Assembly (NCBI GenBank): GCA_937997485.1
Contig: CALKTH010000100.1
Span: forward strand, 16,820 to 80,819
Source of the DNA: an uncultured Acidimicrobiales bacterium
Lineage (GTDB): Bacteria; Actinomycetota; Acidimicrobiia; Acidimicrobiales; SZUA-35
Direction: 5' to 3'
DNA: 64,000 nt
Of this stretch, positions 38,374 to 47,642 are shown piece by piece (the first letter of the stretch is position 1; each line of letters begins with the position of its first letter). The notes under the pieces were generated by a model. The model was not told the DNA's origin and made no database searches. It worked only from the letters and a program-made list of their open reading frames with translations. Both the position numbers and the translations under genes were made by a program.

Positions 38374-39542
38374 CAGCCGCAGCCCAGGTCCTTTTCGACA
38401 CAGATCTGACGAGCGGCCACGAACTCTTCCTCCGTCTCAGCGAAGGTGTGTGTCCCGTCGGCATCGGTCAGCACGTAATACATGAACCGGGTTTCGGCCG
38501 GGCTGATCGCGGCCTCGAGCGACGCGCGGCTCGGCGAGTTGATGGGTGTCGGCGGCAAACCTCGGGCTCGACCGCGGCAGGCGTACGGGCTCTCGCTTTC
38601 CTGATCGAAGAAGCCTGCATTGATGGCGTCGTCGACATTGCGGGTTCCAGACGCGTAGAGACAGGTGGCATCGATACCGAGATTCCAGCCCTCTCGGAGC
38701 CGGTTGTAGATGACGGAGGCAACCAAGGGGCGCTCATCTGCCACTCGTGTCTCACCTTCGATGAGCGAGGCCACGATGAGCACCTCGTAGGCCGAGTAGC
38801 CGGTGAAGGTTTCGGCCGCGCCGTAGCCCAGTTCGCCGGTGACTTCGGTGAACTCGTCGCTCAACTTCAACAGAATCTCGAGAGCCGACGCCTCGGCATT
38901 GACCTCGTACGTGTCCGGGAAGAGCAGTCCTTCCCAGCTCGTCTCACCGTCGGGGCGATAGCGAGGTGTGATCCGGTTGGTGGTGAGAACGGCCTGAAGC
39001 TGCTGGGTGGTCACGCCGTCGAGCTGGTCGGCGATGATCGGCAGCATCTCGCTGATCCACAGACCCTCTCGGACCTGGAAGCGATCGAAGACCTGGGGCT
39101 TCGGTCCAGCATTGAGCACGTCGATGGCTTCTTGCGCAGAGGAGTTGACCTGGATTTGGTACTCGCCGGCCTGGAAATTCTCTTCGCCCTTGTAGCGGGC
39201 GTAGTAGCGGAAGAAGGTGCTGTTGGGGATGACCTCGAGCTGCTGAAGAATTTGCCCGATGTCTGCGGTGGTGGCACCGGAGGGCACGATCAGCTCGATG
39301 GTTTCACCAGGTTCGCCCTCGGGATCCAGCTGGCTGTCAAACCAACCGCGGGCTCCCTGGTACCCCTGGTACACCACGAAGGCAATGAGGGCGATGGCCA
39401 GGAGGCCGCGGACGGAACGGAACCAGTTGGGGAAGGTTCGCACGACGTCGGGATCGCGTTCCCACTCTGGCCCGGGCGGTGCGGCCTCGGGCTCGTAGGG
39501 AACGGATCCGATGGTCTGCTGATCCTGGTCGTACACGGTCAC
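38373..39542 (-). CDS. mltG: Endolytic murein transglycosylase MltG
   Basis: The 389-aa protein is anchored by one N-terminal membrane segment (about residues 47-65, LLAIALIAFVVYQGYQG) and cleaves nascent glycan strands outside the membrane. The catalytic region has SLIEGETRVADERPLVASVIYNRL (Glu in EGET) and NINSPS-like PINSPSRASLEAAISPAET. A LysM-like region precedes it (VPSGATTADIGQIL). The start codon is GTG. It lies between ruvX and aroE as in other actinobacteria. Confidence 0.93.
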   Translation of the reverse strand: MTVYDQDQQTIGSVPYEPEAAPPGPEWERDPDVVRTFPNWFRSVRGLLAIALIAFVVYQGYQGARGWFDSQLDPEGEPGETIELIVPSGATTADIGQILQQLEVIPNSTFFRYYARYKGEENFQAGEYQIQVNSSAQEAIDVLNAGPKPQVFDRFQVREGLWISEMLPIIADQLDGVTTQQLQAVLTTNRITPRYRPDGETSWEGLLFPDTYEVNAEASALEILLKLSDEFTEVTGELGYGAAETFTGYSAYEVLIVASLIEGETRVADERPLVASVIYNRLREGWNLGIDATCLYASGTRNVDDAINAGFFDQESESPYACRGRARGLPPTPINSPSRASLEAAISPAETRFMYYVLTDADGTHTFAETEEEFVAARQICVEKDLGCG

Positions 39543-39611
39543 CGGACCATGTTAGGACCCGTGAGCGTACGGAACGGACCACCCCAGCCACGAAGGCCGA
39601 CCGGAGTACGG

Positions 39612-40025
39612 TCAGCCTTGGCTGTCGAGCCAGGCCTGCAGGAAGACAGCGGCGGCGAGCTGATCGACGACATCTCGCTTCTTGTGCTTCTTCGTGCCGC
39701 TGGTCCGCATCGACTGGTGCGCCGTGACGGTGGAAAAGCGTTCATCGTGGGTCTCAACCGGCACATCGAGCCGCTTCGCCAAGCCGCGAACTTCAGCGAG
39801 AACGGCGTCGGCTGATTGACCGAGCGCGCCATCGAGCGAAAGCGGCAGCCCGACCACCACGATGTCGGCGTCGATCTCAGCGACGATGTCAGCGATGCGT
39901 CCGTGCTCGACGGGACGATCGCCCACTCGCTTGATGGTCTCGTAGGGCGTGGCCACCATGCCGGCGGAATCGCTGATCGCGACACCGATGCGGCGCGCTC
40001 CGAAGTCGATTCCGACGGCACGCAT
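39612..40025 (-). CDS. ruvX: RuvX/YqgF Holliday-junction-resolvase-like protein
   Basis: The 137-aa RNase H-fold protein shows GIDFGARRIGVAISD (first Asp), VVVGLPLSLDGALGQSA, ETHDERFSTV (Glu) and KKHKKRDVVDQLAAAVFLQ (Asp). The family (YqgF/RuvX) works on 16S rRNA 5' maturation in E. coli and is called a putative resolvase. I chose the ATG at 40025, 4 nt after alaS; the longer frame is inside alaS. Confidence 0.92.
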   Translation of the reverse strand: MRAVGIDFGARRIGVAISDSAGMVATPYETIKRVGDRPVEHGRIADIVAEIDADIVVVGLPLSLDGALGQSADAVLAEVRGLAKRLDVPVETHDERFSTVTAHQSMRTSGTKKHKKRDVVDQLAAAVFLQAWLDSQG

Positions 40026-40029
40026 CAGA

Positions 40030-42621
40030 TCAGCTGTCGCCGGCGATGCCGGCGGCGGCGCGAGCCACTTCAAGGGCTCCGTCGATGCCCTCGGGGTCCT
40101 TGCCACCGGCCATGGCCAACTCGGCGTTCTTGCCACCGCCGCCCTTGATCAGCTTGGCTGCGTCGGCGATGAGCGCGCCGGCATCGAGGCCGCTGTCTCC
40201 CGTGACGGCTGCGATGAGCGCTGCTCCCCCGCCTTCAGGGGCGCCACCGAGGATGACGCCGCGGATGTTGGGCTGGTCGCGCAGCGCCACAGCGAGGTCC
40301 TTGAGTTCGTCTCGTCCAATGCTGTCGACCCGGGCAATGACAACGCCGTCAATGGCCTGATCGGCAAGATCGCCGGCTTGTGAGGCGGCAAGTTCGCGCT
40401 TGAGTCCAGCGATTTCGGTTCGGAGCTCTTTGATTTCGGCCTGGCGCTTCTCCACGGCATCGAGCACTCCGCTCTTCTGAACGTTCAGCGCATCAGCAGC
40501 GCGGTCGATGGTGTTCTCCGCCTCTCGCAGGAGCTGGACAGCACCCGCACCGGTGACGGCTTCGACGCGGCGGAGGTTGGAGCCGATGGAGCCTTCGCTC
40601 ACGATCTTGAGTAGGCCAATGTCACCGAGAGCGGAGACGTGGACACCGCCGCAGAACTCGAGCGTGGGCCCGGCCTTGAGCACGCGCACCATCTCGCCGT
40701 ACTTGTCACCGAAGAACGCGATGGCCCCCATTTCCTCAGCTTCGGCCTTGGTGACCTCGGGATGGTCGGTCGCGGGGTTGGCCAGAAGTTCGGCATTGAC
40801 CATGTCTTCGATGATCGAGACCTGCTCCCGCGTGAGCGGTTCGAAATGAGAGAAGTCGAAACGGAGTCGGTCGGGGGCCACGAGTGAGCCCTGTTGCTGC
40901 ACGCCATTGCCCAAGACCTCGCGGAGGGCCCAGTGCAGGATGTGGGTTCCGGTGTGGTTCCGGGTAATGGCGCGTCGCCGTTCGACATCGATCGAGGCGG
41001 TGGCTGATTGACCGGGGAGGATCTCTCCCTCGGCCACAGTGATCACGTGCCTGTGGATGCCCGGAAGGGCATACACGGTGTTGGTGACTTCGGCGGTGCC
41101 AGTGGGCGTGGTGATGGTGCCGGTGTCGCCAACCTGCCCGCCGGCTTCCGCGTAGAACGGTGACCGGTCAAGGAAGACGCTGACGGTGTCGGTGCCCTGG
41201 CCCGTGACGAGCAGCACGTTGGCGCTGACATCGACGAGCTGCTCGCGGCCGACGAACTCGGTGGCACCCCGCTCATCCATGAGCGCCTGTACCTGCTCGA
41301 AGTCGGCCGCTTGGACGACGTCCTTGCGGCTCTCCTTGGCTCGCTTGCGTTGCTCGGCCATGTCGGCGTCGAATCCCGCACGATCCACGGTCAGGCCGCG
41401 TTCGGCTACCACTTCTTCCGTCACCTCGTAAGGGAAGCCGTAGGTGTCGTGCAGCAGGAACGCAACGGAGCCGGGCACTTCGCCGCCGTCAGGGACATCC
41501 ACGAGGTGATCGTCGAGAATCTTGAGTCCGTTGGCGAGCGTGCGTCGGAACTGGGTTTCCTCCCGCTCGACGACGGAACGAACGTGGTCGTGCGTTGCGG
41601 TGAGCTGGGGGTAGTCGGCAGCCATGATCTCAACGACCGCATCGATGAGCTTCGGAGTCACGAGGTCGGTCACCCCGAGGAGATAGGCGAAGCGAATGGC
41701 CCGGCGCATGATGCGGCGAAGGACGTAGCCGCGATCCTCGTTCGAGGGGAAAACGCCGTCAGAGACGAGGAAGGTCATGGTCCGGGCGTGCTCTGCAAGG
41801 ACGCGCAACGCGAGATCACTGTTCTCGTCGGCGCCGATGGTGTATCCGGTCACCTCGGAGGCGACGGCAACGAGTCGAGCCATCTCGTCGATCTCAAAGA
41901 CCGTGTCCTTTTCTTGCAGGACAGAGAGGATGCGCTCGAGACCGGCGCCGGTGTCGATCGAGGGCTTTGGGAGCGGCCTGGACTCGCCACTCTCATCCGT
42001 CTCGAACTGCATGAAGACGAGGTTCCAGATCTCGATGAAACGATCTTCGGCGTCGGGGTTGGCTGGACCTCCGTCAGGGCCGTAGGCCGGGCCCTTGTCC
42101 CAGAAGATCTCCGAGCACGGGCCATTCGGGCCGGTGTCGGCCATCCTCCACCAGTTGTCCTCGTCGAGCCGCTGGATTCGTTCGCGAGGCACACCGACGG
42201 TTTCGGCCCAGATCTCCTCGGCCTCATCGTCGCTCAAATGCACGGTGACCCAGAGCCGGTCGGGGTCGAGTTTCAGCACGGTGGTGAAGAATTCCCAGGC
42301 ATCGGGGATGGCCTGTTCCTTGAAGTAGTCGCCGAAACTGAAATTGCCCATCATCTCGAAGAAGGTGAGGTGACGGGTGGTGCGACCGACCTCGTCGAGA
42401 TCGTTGTGCTTGCCACCGGCTCGCACGCACTTCTGCACGCTGACAGCCCTGGGGTGGGCTGGGCGTTCCTCACCGACGAAATACGGCTTGAAGGGCACCA
42501 TGCCCGAATTCACGAACAGGAGCGTCTGATCGTGCGGGATCAGACTGGCCGAAGGGATCAGCTGGTGGTCTCGCTCGGTGAAGAAACTGATGAAGGCCTG
42601 GCGGAGTTCGTTCGCGTTCAT
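40030..42621 (-). CDS. alaS: Alanyl-tRNA synthetase
   Basis: The 863-aa enzyme has the class II catalytic core (MNANELRQAFISFF; TLLFVNSGMVPFKPYF; HLTFFEMMGNFSFGDYFKEQA, in parts), the editing domain with HTGTHILHWAL and the CGGVHVSALGDIG zinc/editing motif, and a C-terminal coiled coil plus C-Ala domain rich in Gly (KGGGGKNAELAMAGGKD). I chose the ATG at 42621 because the family starts here. Confidence 0.97.
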   Translation of the reverse strand: MNANELRQAFISFFTERDHQLIPSASLIPHDQTLLFVNSGMVPFKPYFVGEERPAHPRAVSVQKCVRAGGKHNDLDEVGRTTRHLTFFEMMGNFSFGDYFKEQAIPDAWEFFTTVLKLDPDRLWVTVHLSDDEAEEIWAETVGVPRERIQRLDEDNWWRMADTGPNGPCSEIFWDKGPAYGPDGGPANPDAEDRFIEIWNLVFMQFETDESGESRPLPKPSIDTGAGLERILSVLQEKDTVFEIDEMARLVAVASEVTGYTIGADENSDLALRVLAEHARTMTFLVSDGVFPSNEDRGYVLRRIMRRAIRFAYLLGVTDLVTPKLIDAVVEIMAADYPQLTATHDHVRSVVEREETQFRRTLANGLKILDDHLVDVPDGGEVPGSVAFLLHDTYGFPYEVTEEVVAERGLTVDRAGFDADMAEQRKRAKESRKDVVQAADFEQVQALMDERGATEFVGREQLVDVSANVLLVTGQGTDTVSVFLDRSPFYAEAGGQVGDTGTITTPTGTAEVTNTVYALPGIHRHVITVAEGEILPGQSATASIDVERRRAITRNHTGTHILHWALREVLGNGVQQQGSLVAPDRLRFDFSHFEPLTREQVSIIEDMVNAELLANPATDHPEVTKAEAEEMGAIAFFGDKYGEMVRVLKAGPTLEFCGGVHVSALGDIGLLKIVSEGSIGSNLRRVEAVTGAGAVQLLREAENTIDRAADALNVQKSGVLDAVEKRQAEIKELRTEIAGLKRELAASQAGDLADQAIDGVVIARVDSIGRDELKDLAVALRDQPNIRGVILGGAPEGGGAALIAAVTGDSGLDAGALIADAAKLIKGGGGKNAELAMAGGKDPEGIDGALEVARAAAGIAGDS

Positions 42622-42635
42622 AGGAACTGCGAAGG

Positions 42636-43232
42636 TTACCGGCCCAGGCGGCCCCGGTCGGATCGTTTCTTGTCCCAAGGCTTCGGTTTCTGCTGGTAGG
42701 TCCGCTGCACGCGGTTGACCGGCGGCTTGGGAAGTTCTGGCCGGAACCGGCGTCGGCCGGTCTCGATGGCGTCGGGAACCTCAGGGAGCGGGGTTTCCTC
42801 CACGTCCCGCAGATCGAGCAGGGCCTCGAGTGCGGCGGCGTCTCCCTCGGTGTGCCGGGCGTAGTCGCTGGCCAGCTCTCGACGGGCGGTGTCAGTTTCG
42901 GAACGGATGGCTGAGCGGGCGAGCTCGATCCGATCGCTGAGACCTCGGACGGGACGGGGGCGATTGCGGGGCGAGAGGTGGGGAGCGACCTTCGCTGCGG
43001 CGCGGGTCGCCGAGGTGACACTCCGCCCCGTGCGAGCGGCGCCCCGAGAGGCGACCGTGGCCGCGCCACCGGCTCGGATGAGGTCGCCAGGAAGCTTGTC
43101 GGCCATCTTCACCACGGGTTCGGGCAACTTGTCCTCGAGCGCGCGGCTGGCGTCGTCGATGGACTTCTCCACTCCTCGACGGGCAACGAATCGCACGCCA
43201 GCACCGGCGGCCATCCAGGTGAGCCTGCGCAT
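42636..43232 (-). CDS. DUF6167-like small membrane-associated protein
   Basis: The 198-aa protein begins MRRLTWMAAGAGVRFVARRG, a short hydrophobic/basic N-terminus like the DUF6167 proteins that sit between DUF948 and alaS in Streptomyces. The rest is Arg/Ala/Glu-rich and mostly helical, with a basic Pro/Arg tail (KPKPWDKKRSDRGRLGR). A GTG at 43247 that overlaps the DUF948 stop by 4 nt is an alternative start. Function unknown; location suggests an envelope role. It ends 14 nt before alaS. Confidence 0.65.
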   Translation of the reverse strand: MRRLTWMAAGAGVRFVARRGVEKSIDDASRALEDKLPEPVVKMADKLPGDLIRAGGAATVASRGAARTGRSVTSATRAAAKVAPHLSPRNRPRPVRGLSDRIELARSAIRSETDTARRELASDYARHTEGDAAALEALLDLRDVEETPLPEVPDAIETGRRRFRPELPKPPVNRVQRTYQQKPKPWDKKRSDRGRLGR

Positions 43233-43243
43233 CAAGAAGGCGA

Positions 43244-43627
43244 TCACGAAGCGTCGGCCTTGTTGCGCTTGCGTCGGGCTCCGAGCCACCCTCGAGCCAC
43301 CTTGCTCGAACCGGAGGCGACGGCAAGCGTGCGGATCACTGGATCTTGGACGGCCTCGTGGGTCCGCCGCGACGTTTCACTGATGTGCGTGGTGGCCTGA
43401 TCGGCTCGATCGAGGACGAGGTCGACCTTGTCGAGCTCGGCGTCGGCGTCGGCGATGAGTTGGCGGAGCTCCCGGAAGGCTTCGATGCCTTCGGTGCGCA
43501 GCATGTTGCCGGTCTCTTCCAGCTTGGTCAGCGTGCGGTTGAGATTGCTGACGGCCATTACGAGCACAACGGCCATCACCACCACGGAGATGGCGACGAT
43601 GATGGCTGCGAACTCAGCGACGCTCAT
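43244..43627 (-). CDS. DUF948 family membrane protein
   Basis: The 127-aa protein has one N-terminal membrane segment (about 6-26, FAAIIVAISVVVMAVVLVMA) and a long amphipathic helix (LNRTLTKLEETGNML; AELDKVDLVLDRADQA) ending in a basic tail. This is the DUF948 layout, seen next to alaS across actinobacteria. No enzymatic motif is present. It overlaps rarA upstream by 4 nt. Confidence 0.85.
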   Translation of the reverse strand: MSVAEFAAIIVAISVVVMAVVLVMAVSNLNRTLTKLEETGNMLRTEGIEAFRELRQLIADADAELDKVDLVLDRADQATTHISETSRRTHEAVQDPVIRTLAVASGSSKVARGWLGARRKRNKADAS

Positions 43628-44925
43628 GAGCGATCACGATAGCGGGCCTCGTCTCCCCGATCGGTCGGGCGGTAGTAGCGCCGCTCCTTGACCTCCTCGG
43701 GCCGGTGTTCCTGATCGACCCAACCGCCGGGTTCGTTGTGCGGATAGACGTAGCCCTCGCCGTGTCCGAGCGAAGCCGCACCCTTGTAGTGACCGTCCCG
43801 CAGGTGCATCGGCACCTCACCTGCCGGTAGTTCCTGTACGTCTCGTGAGGCTTCGGCGATGGCCACTGTGGCAGAGTTCGACTTGGGCGCCATGGCCAGA
43901 TGGATGACGGCTTGGGTCAGTGCGAACTTCGCCTCGGGCAGGCCGACGAACTCCACGGCGTGGGCTGCGCCGTTGGCCACGAGCAGGCTCATGGGGTCGG
44001 CGAGTCCCACATCTTCCGATGCCAGCACGACCAGGCGACGGGCGATGAAGCGGGCATCCTCACCTGCGGCCAGCATGCGCGCCAGCCAGTAGACGCCGGC
44101 ATCGGGGTCGGACCCTCGAATGCTCTTGATGAAGGCCGAGATGATGTCGTAGTGCTCGTCGCGTCCATAGCGAAGGGACTTGAGGTCAGTTGCGGCTTCA
44201 GCGTGCTCGAGTCGCACGGGGACGATGGCCGTGTCGTCGCCTCCACTGGCCACGAACTCGGCGCCGGCCAGGGCCACCGCCACCTCCAGGGTGGTCAGCG
44301 CTTGCCGACCGTCGCCGGAGGCTCGCCCCGCCAGGTAGTCGATTGCGTCGGCCGTCGCCTCGGCCCGTTCGGCTCGCAACCCTCGACGGAGGAGTTCGGC
44401 GATGTCATCAGCATCCAGCATCTCGAGCCGGAAGAGCGTGCTTCGACTGCGGAGCGGAGCATTGACCTCGAAGAACGGGTTCTCCGTGGTCGCACCGATG
44501 AGGGTGAGCACACCGGACTCAACCGCAGGGAGGAGGGCATCCTGCTGGGACTTGTTGAAGCGGTGGACTTCGTCCAGGAACAGAATCGTGCCCCTGCCGT
44601 GGGCACCCAGGCGTTCTTCGGCAGCGGCGATGACGTGTCGGACGTCCTTGACCGAGGCGTTGACGGCAGAGAGCTGCTCGAAGGCCTTCGACGAGGCATT
44701 GGCCACGAGCATGGCGATCGTCGTCTTGCCAGTGCCGGCCGGGCCCCAGAGAATTGCGGAGGACAGCCGATCGGCATCGACGAGCCGGCGGAGCGAGCCC
44801 TTCGGTCCGAGCAAGTGCTGTTGGCCAACGACTTCATCGAGGTTTGAGGGTCGGAGACGGGCGGCCAGCGGCGACCGGGCTTCGAGACGAGCCGACGCAG
44901 CGGCGGCGAACAGATCCTGCTCCAC
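43624..44925 (-). CDS. rarA: Replication-associated recombination protein RarA (MgsA)
   Basis: The 433-aa AAA+ ATPase acts at stalled replication forks. It shows ARLRPSNLDEVVGQQHLLG, Walker A GPAGTGKTT, Walker B ILFLDEVHRFNK, sensor 1 GATTENPFFEV and the RarA C-terminal domain (SIRGSDPDAGVYWLARML; MHLRDGHYKGA). I chose the GTG at 44925 (VEQDLFAAAA) because the family starts with this phrase and TACCCT lies 7 nt before it. An in-frame ATG at 44973 would add 16 residues without homology. It is the first gene of the long run down to nusB. Confidence 0.93.
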   Translation of the reverse strand: MEQDLFAAAASARLEARSPLAARLRPSNLDEVVGQQHLLGPKGSLRRLVDADRLSSAILWGPAGTGKTTIAMLVANASSKAFEQLSAVNASVKDVRHVIAAAEERLGAHGRGTILFLDEVHRFNKSQQDALLPAVESGVLTLIGATTENPFFEVNAPLRSRSTLFRLEMLDADDIAELLRRGLRAERAEATADAIDYLAGRASGDGRQALTTLEVAVALAGAEFVASGGDDTAIVPVRLEHAEAATDLKSLRYGRDEHYDIISAFIKSIRGSDPDAGVYWLARMLAAGEDARFIARRLVVLASEDVGLADPMSLLVANGAAHAVEFVGLPEAKFALTQAVIHLAMAPKSNSATVAIAEASRDVQELPAGEVPMHLRDGHYKGAASLGHGEGYVYPHNEPGGWVDQEHRPEEVKERRYYRPTDRGDEARYRDRS

Positions 44926-44932
44926 GGGCGAC

Positions 44933-44938
44933 AGGGTA
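44933..44938 (-). promoter_or_regulatory. Putative leaderless -10 element for rarA
   Basis: TACCCT on the leftward strand lies 7 nt before the GTG at 44925. It supports that start over the upstream ATG. Confidence 0.45.
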
Positions 44939-44988
44939 TGCGGCGGAGGCCGCGGGAGGCTCACGCTCGGCATGTGTGCCGGATGATC

Positions 44989-44994
44989 TAGGGT
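44989..44994 (+). promoter_or_regulatory. Putative -10 for the membrane protein gene at 45003
   Basis: TAGGGT lies 8 nt before the ATG at 45003, in the 77-bp gap that diverges from rarA. Confidence 0.4.
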
Positions 44995-45002
44995 GTGTCG
45001 CA

Positions 45003-45881
45003 ATGAAATATGTCGTTTTTGCCCTCTATGTGTGGGTAGTGGTCTCGGTTCTCGCACTCATCATCCAACTGGCCCGACGCTGGGCGTTCCAGCGACGACG
45101 GGCCGCAGCGAACGCGTCGTCGCACACGAGCGGGAGCGCAGACACCGTGATCGATCTCAGCGACGACACGATGGCCGCCTCGAGCGCGCCCGTTCCACCG
45201 GCGCCTGCAGCCGTGGTGAGCGCGGCCAAGCAGGCAGGTCCCGTGCTGACCAAAGAGGTCAAACCAGAAGCCGTGGCCACCGAGGCACGCCCGATTGTCG
45301 AGACGGCGATGTCGGGCATCCCCAAGCTCGATCTGAGCGACGCCGCACCGCCGGAAACGATTGCACCGGAAACGTTGGCAGCGGCCGCCCCGCCGACGGC
45401 CACCGGCGGACCAGCCACTGGCGGACCAGCAGGGTTGACCGCTCCAGCTCCTCCCGTGCCGCCGCACGTCGTCGAGGGCACGCCGACCGCTGCCGGGAGC
45501 ACCCCCACGCCGGCAAGCCCTGTCCCGGACCCTCCGGCCGCGCCCGCCCCTCGCACGTTGGCCACCGTGCTCGTTGGCGTTCGCCTTCCTTGCGATCTGC
45601 TGCCCACTCCTGATGCGTTGCATCCGCCGAGTGATGACCGGGTGACGTTGCTGACGGATGCGGCCGAGCCACCGACGGTGGGTGGAGCCATTGCAGATGA
45701 GCTGGAACGGCTGGGCTTCGAGATCGCGCCCGACGGGGACGATGAGGCCGTGGCGATCCGCGGCGAAGACACCATCGGAATGAAGATCACGTCCGAGGCC
45801 TTCGACGCAACCGTTGGCAACGGCCGGCGGTTCCCCGAGGCAACGGCCACGAGTGTGGCCTTGGAGCTTTGGCTCCGCTGA
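45003..45881 (+). CDS. Hypothetical membrane-anchored Pro/Ala-rich protein
   Basis: The 292-aa protein has one N-terminal membrane segment (about 3-24, YVVFALYVWVVVSVLALII), then a basic stretch (RRWAFQRRR), so the remainder is probably cytoplasmic. Residues about 45-195 are Ala/Pro/Thr-rich and likely disordered. A folded C-terminal domain of about 95 residues follows (TLATVLVGVRLPCDLLPTP; GAIADELERLGFEIAPDGD; ATATSVALELWLR). I do not recognise it. It is the only rightward gene between rarA and aspS and ends directly before the aspS stop. Confidence 0.7.
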   Translation: MKYVVFALYVWVVVSVLALIIQLARRWAFQRRRAAANASSHTSGSADTVIDLSDDTMAASSAPVPPAPAAVVSAAKQAGPVLTKEVKPEAVATEARPIVETAMSGIPKLDLSDAAPPETIAPETLAAAAPPTATGGPATGGPAGLTAPAPPVPPHVVEGTPTAAGSTPTPASPVPDPPAAPAPRTLATVLVGVRLPCDLLPTPDALHPPSDDRVTLLTDAAEPPTVGGAIADELERLGFEIAPDGDDEAVAIRGEDTIGMKITSEAFDATVGNGRRFPEATATSVALELWLR

Positions 45882-47642
45882 TCAGGTTGCGGGTGGGAGC
45901 ACCCGGACGCCGAGCTCAGCCAGCTGCTTGTCATCAACTTCGCCCGGCGCACCGGTCATCGGATCGATGCCCGACTGAGGCTTGGGGAAGGCGATGATCT
46001 CCCGGATGTTCTCCTCACCAGCGAGGATTGCCGTCAGCCGGTCGATGCCGTAGGCGAAGCCGCCGTGGGGCGGAGCGCCGTACTTGAACGGTTCGAGGAA
46101 GAATCCGAAGCGCTTGTTGGCTTCTTCCTCGTCGATGCCGAGCAGGGCAAAGACGCGCCGTTGCAGCTCGGGATCGTGGATTCGAATGGAACCCGAGCCA
46201 AGTTCCCAGCCGTTCAACACGAGGTCGTAGGCCCACGCCCGCACCGACATGGGGTCGGACTCGAGCTTGTCGAGGTCTTCCAGGTGAGGGTGGCAGAACG
46301 CGTGATGGCCGGGCTTGGGACGACCGGTGGTCTTGTCAGTGCCGACGAAGAGCGGGAAGTCGGTAACCCAGAGGTACTTGTACGGCCCTTCGGAGACGGG
46401 CGGCCGGGCGACGCGGTTGCGTAGCTCGCCAAGCACTTCGCATGTGGTCATCCACTCGTCGGCCACGATCATCAGCAGGTCGCCCTCGGTGGCCCCCATG
46501 CGTTCGATGAGAAGCGCCTTCTCTTCGGGTGAGCAGAACTTGGCGACCGGCGACTCGAGCGTGATGCCAGCTCCGTCACCGGCACCGTCTTCGGCGGCCA
46601 CGCACTTCATCCAGACGAGGCCCTTGGCCCCCATCTTCTTTGCATCGTCGGTGAGTCCGTCGAGCTTGTTTCGGCCGTAATCGGCGGCGCCGTCAGGAAG
46701 GTTGATGCCCTTGATGGAGGTGGCGGAGCTGAAGGCCTTGAAGTCGGTCGAGCCGAAGACGTCAGTGAGCTCGATCAGCTCGACACCGAAGCGGAGATCG
46801 GGCTTGTCGGAACCGAAACGTTCCATGGCCTCGTGCCAGGTCATGCGTTCCACTGGGTCCGGACGGACACCGGTCACGGCCTCCGCGGCGTCGAGCACAC
46901 CCTGCTCTGCAGCGATGAGAACGTCGTCGACGTCGACGAAGCTCATCTCCATGTCGAGCTGCATGAACTCGTACTGGCGGTCGGCTCGCAGGTCCTCGTC
47001 TCGAAGACATCGAGCGATCTGGAAATAGCGGTCGAGTCCGCCCACCATCAGCAGCTGCTTGTAGAGCTGGGGTGACTGCGGAAGCGCGTAGAAGTTGCCA
47101 GGCCGCTGTCGAGACGGAACGAGGAACTCACGTGCCCCTTCGGGGGTGGAGGGCATCAGCATCGGCGTTTCGACCTCGACGAAGTCCTGCTTCGTCATGG
47201 CGTTGCGGATGGCATTGTTGACGGTGGAACGAATGCGCAGGTTGCGCTGCATGCGGTCGCGGCGCAAATCGAGATAGCGGTGCTTGAGGCGGAGCATCTC
47301 GTCGACGTCGTCGGCGCGGTCGTCCATCGGGAAGGGTGGCGGCTCAGCGATCGAGAGCACCTCGACGGTGCACGGCTTGAGTTCAATCTCCCCTGTGGCC
47401 AACGACTCGTTGACGGTGTCGGGCGTGCGGGCAACGACGGTGCCGGTGACCTTGAGCACGTACTCACGCCGAACATCGACGTCGTTGTCCACCACGCACT
47501 GAGTGATGCCGTTGTGATCTCGAAGATCGACAAAGGCCAGGTGCTCGCCGTGCTCGCGGCGGCCGTTGACCCAGCCAGTGAGGGTGACCTCATGGCCGAC
47601 ATGGGCAGCGGTCAATTCGCCGCAGTTGTGGGTGCGCATCAT
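45882..47642 (-). CDS. aspS: Aspartyl-tRNA synthetase
   Basis: The 586-aa class II synthetase has an N-terminal OB anticodon-binding domain (VTLTGWVNGRREHGEHLAFVDLRD, in parts), motif 2 region RCLRDEDLRADRQYEFMQLD, a bacterial GAD insertion domain and motif 3 GGFAYGIDRLTAILAG. Whether it also charges tRNA-Asn cannot be judged here. The start overlaps the hisS stop (ATGATG start, second ATG at 47639). Confidence 0.96.
   Translation of the reverse strand: MMRTHNCGELTAAHVGHEVTLTGWVNGRREHGEHLAFVDLRDHNGITQCVVDNDVDVRREYVLKVTGTVVARTPDTVNESLATGEIELKPCTVEVLSIAEPPPFPMDDRADDVDEMLRLKHRYLDLRRDRMQRNLRIRSTVNNAIRNAMTKQDFVEVETPMLMPSTPEGAREFLVPSRQRPGNFYALPQSPQLYKQLLMVGGLDRYFQIARCLRDEDLRADRQYEFMQLDMEMSFVDVDDVLIAAEQGVLDAAEAVTGVRPDPVERMTWHEAMERFGSDKPDLRFGVELIELTDVFGSTDFKAFSSATSIKGINLPDGAADYGRNKLDGLTDDAKKMGAKGLVWMKCVAAEDGAGDGAGITLESPVAKFCSPEEKALLIERMGATEGDLLMIVADEWMTTCEVLGELRNRVARPPVSEGPYKYLWVTDFPLFVGTDKTTGRPKPGHHAFCHPHLEDLDKLESDPMSVRAWAYDLVLNGWELGSGSIRIHDPELQRRVFALLGIDEEEANKRFGFFLEPFKYGAPPHGGFAYGIDRLTAILAGEENIREIIAFPKPQSGIDPMTGAPGEVDDKQLAELGVRVLPPAT

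Noticed and set aside
41311..42699. Long open frame (462 codons) opposite alaS
   Set aside because: It lies fully antisense to alaS, whose motifs are unmistakable; long antisense frames are expected from the codon bias of GC-rich DNA.
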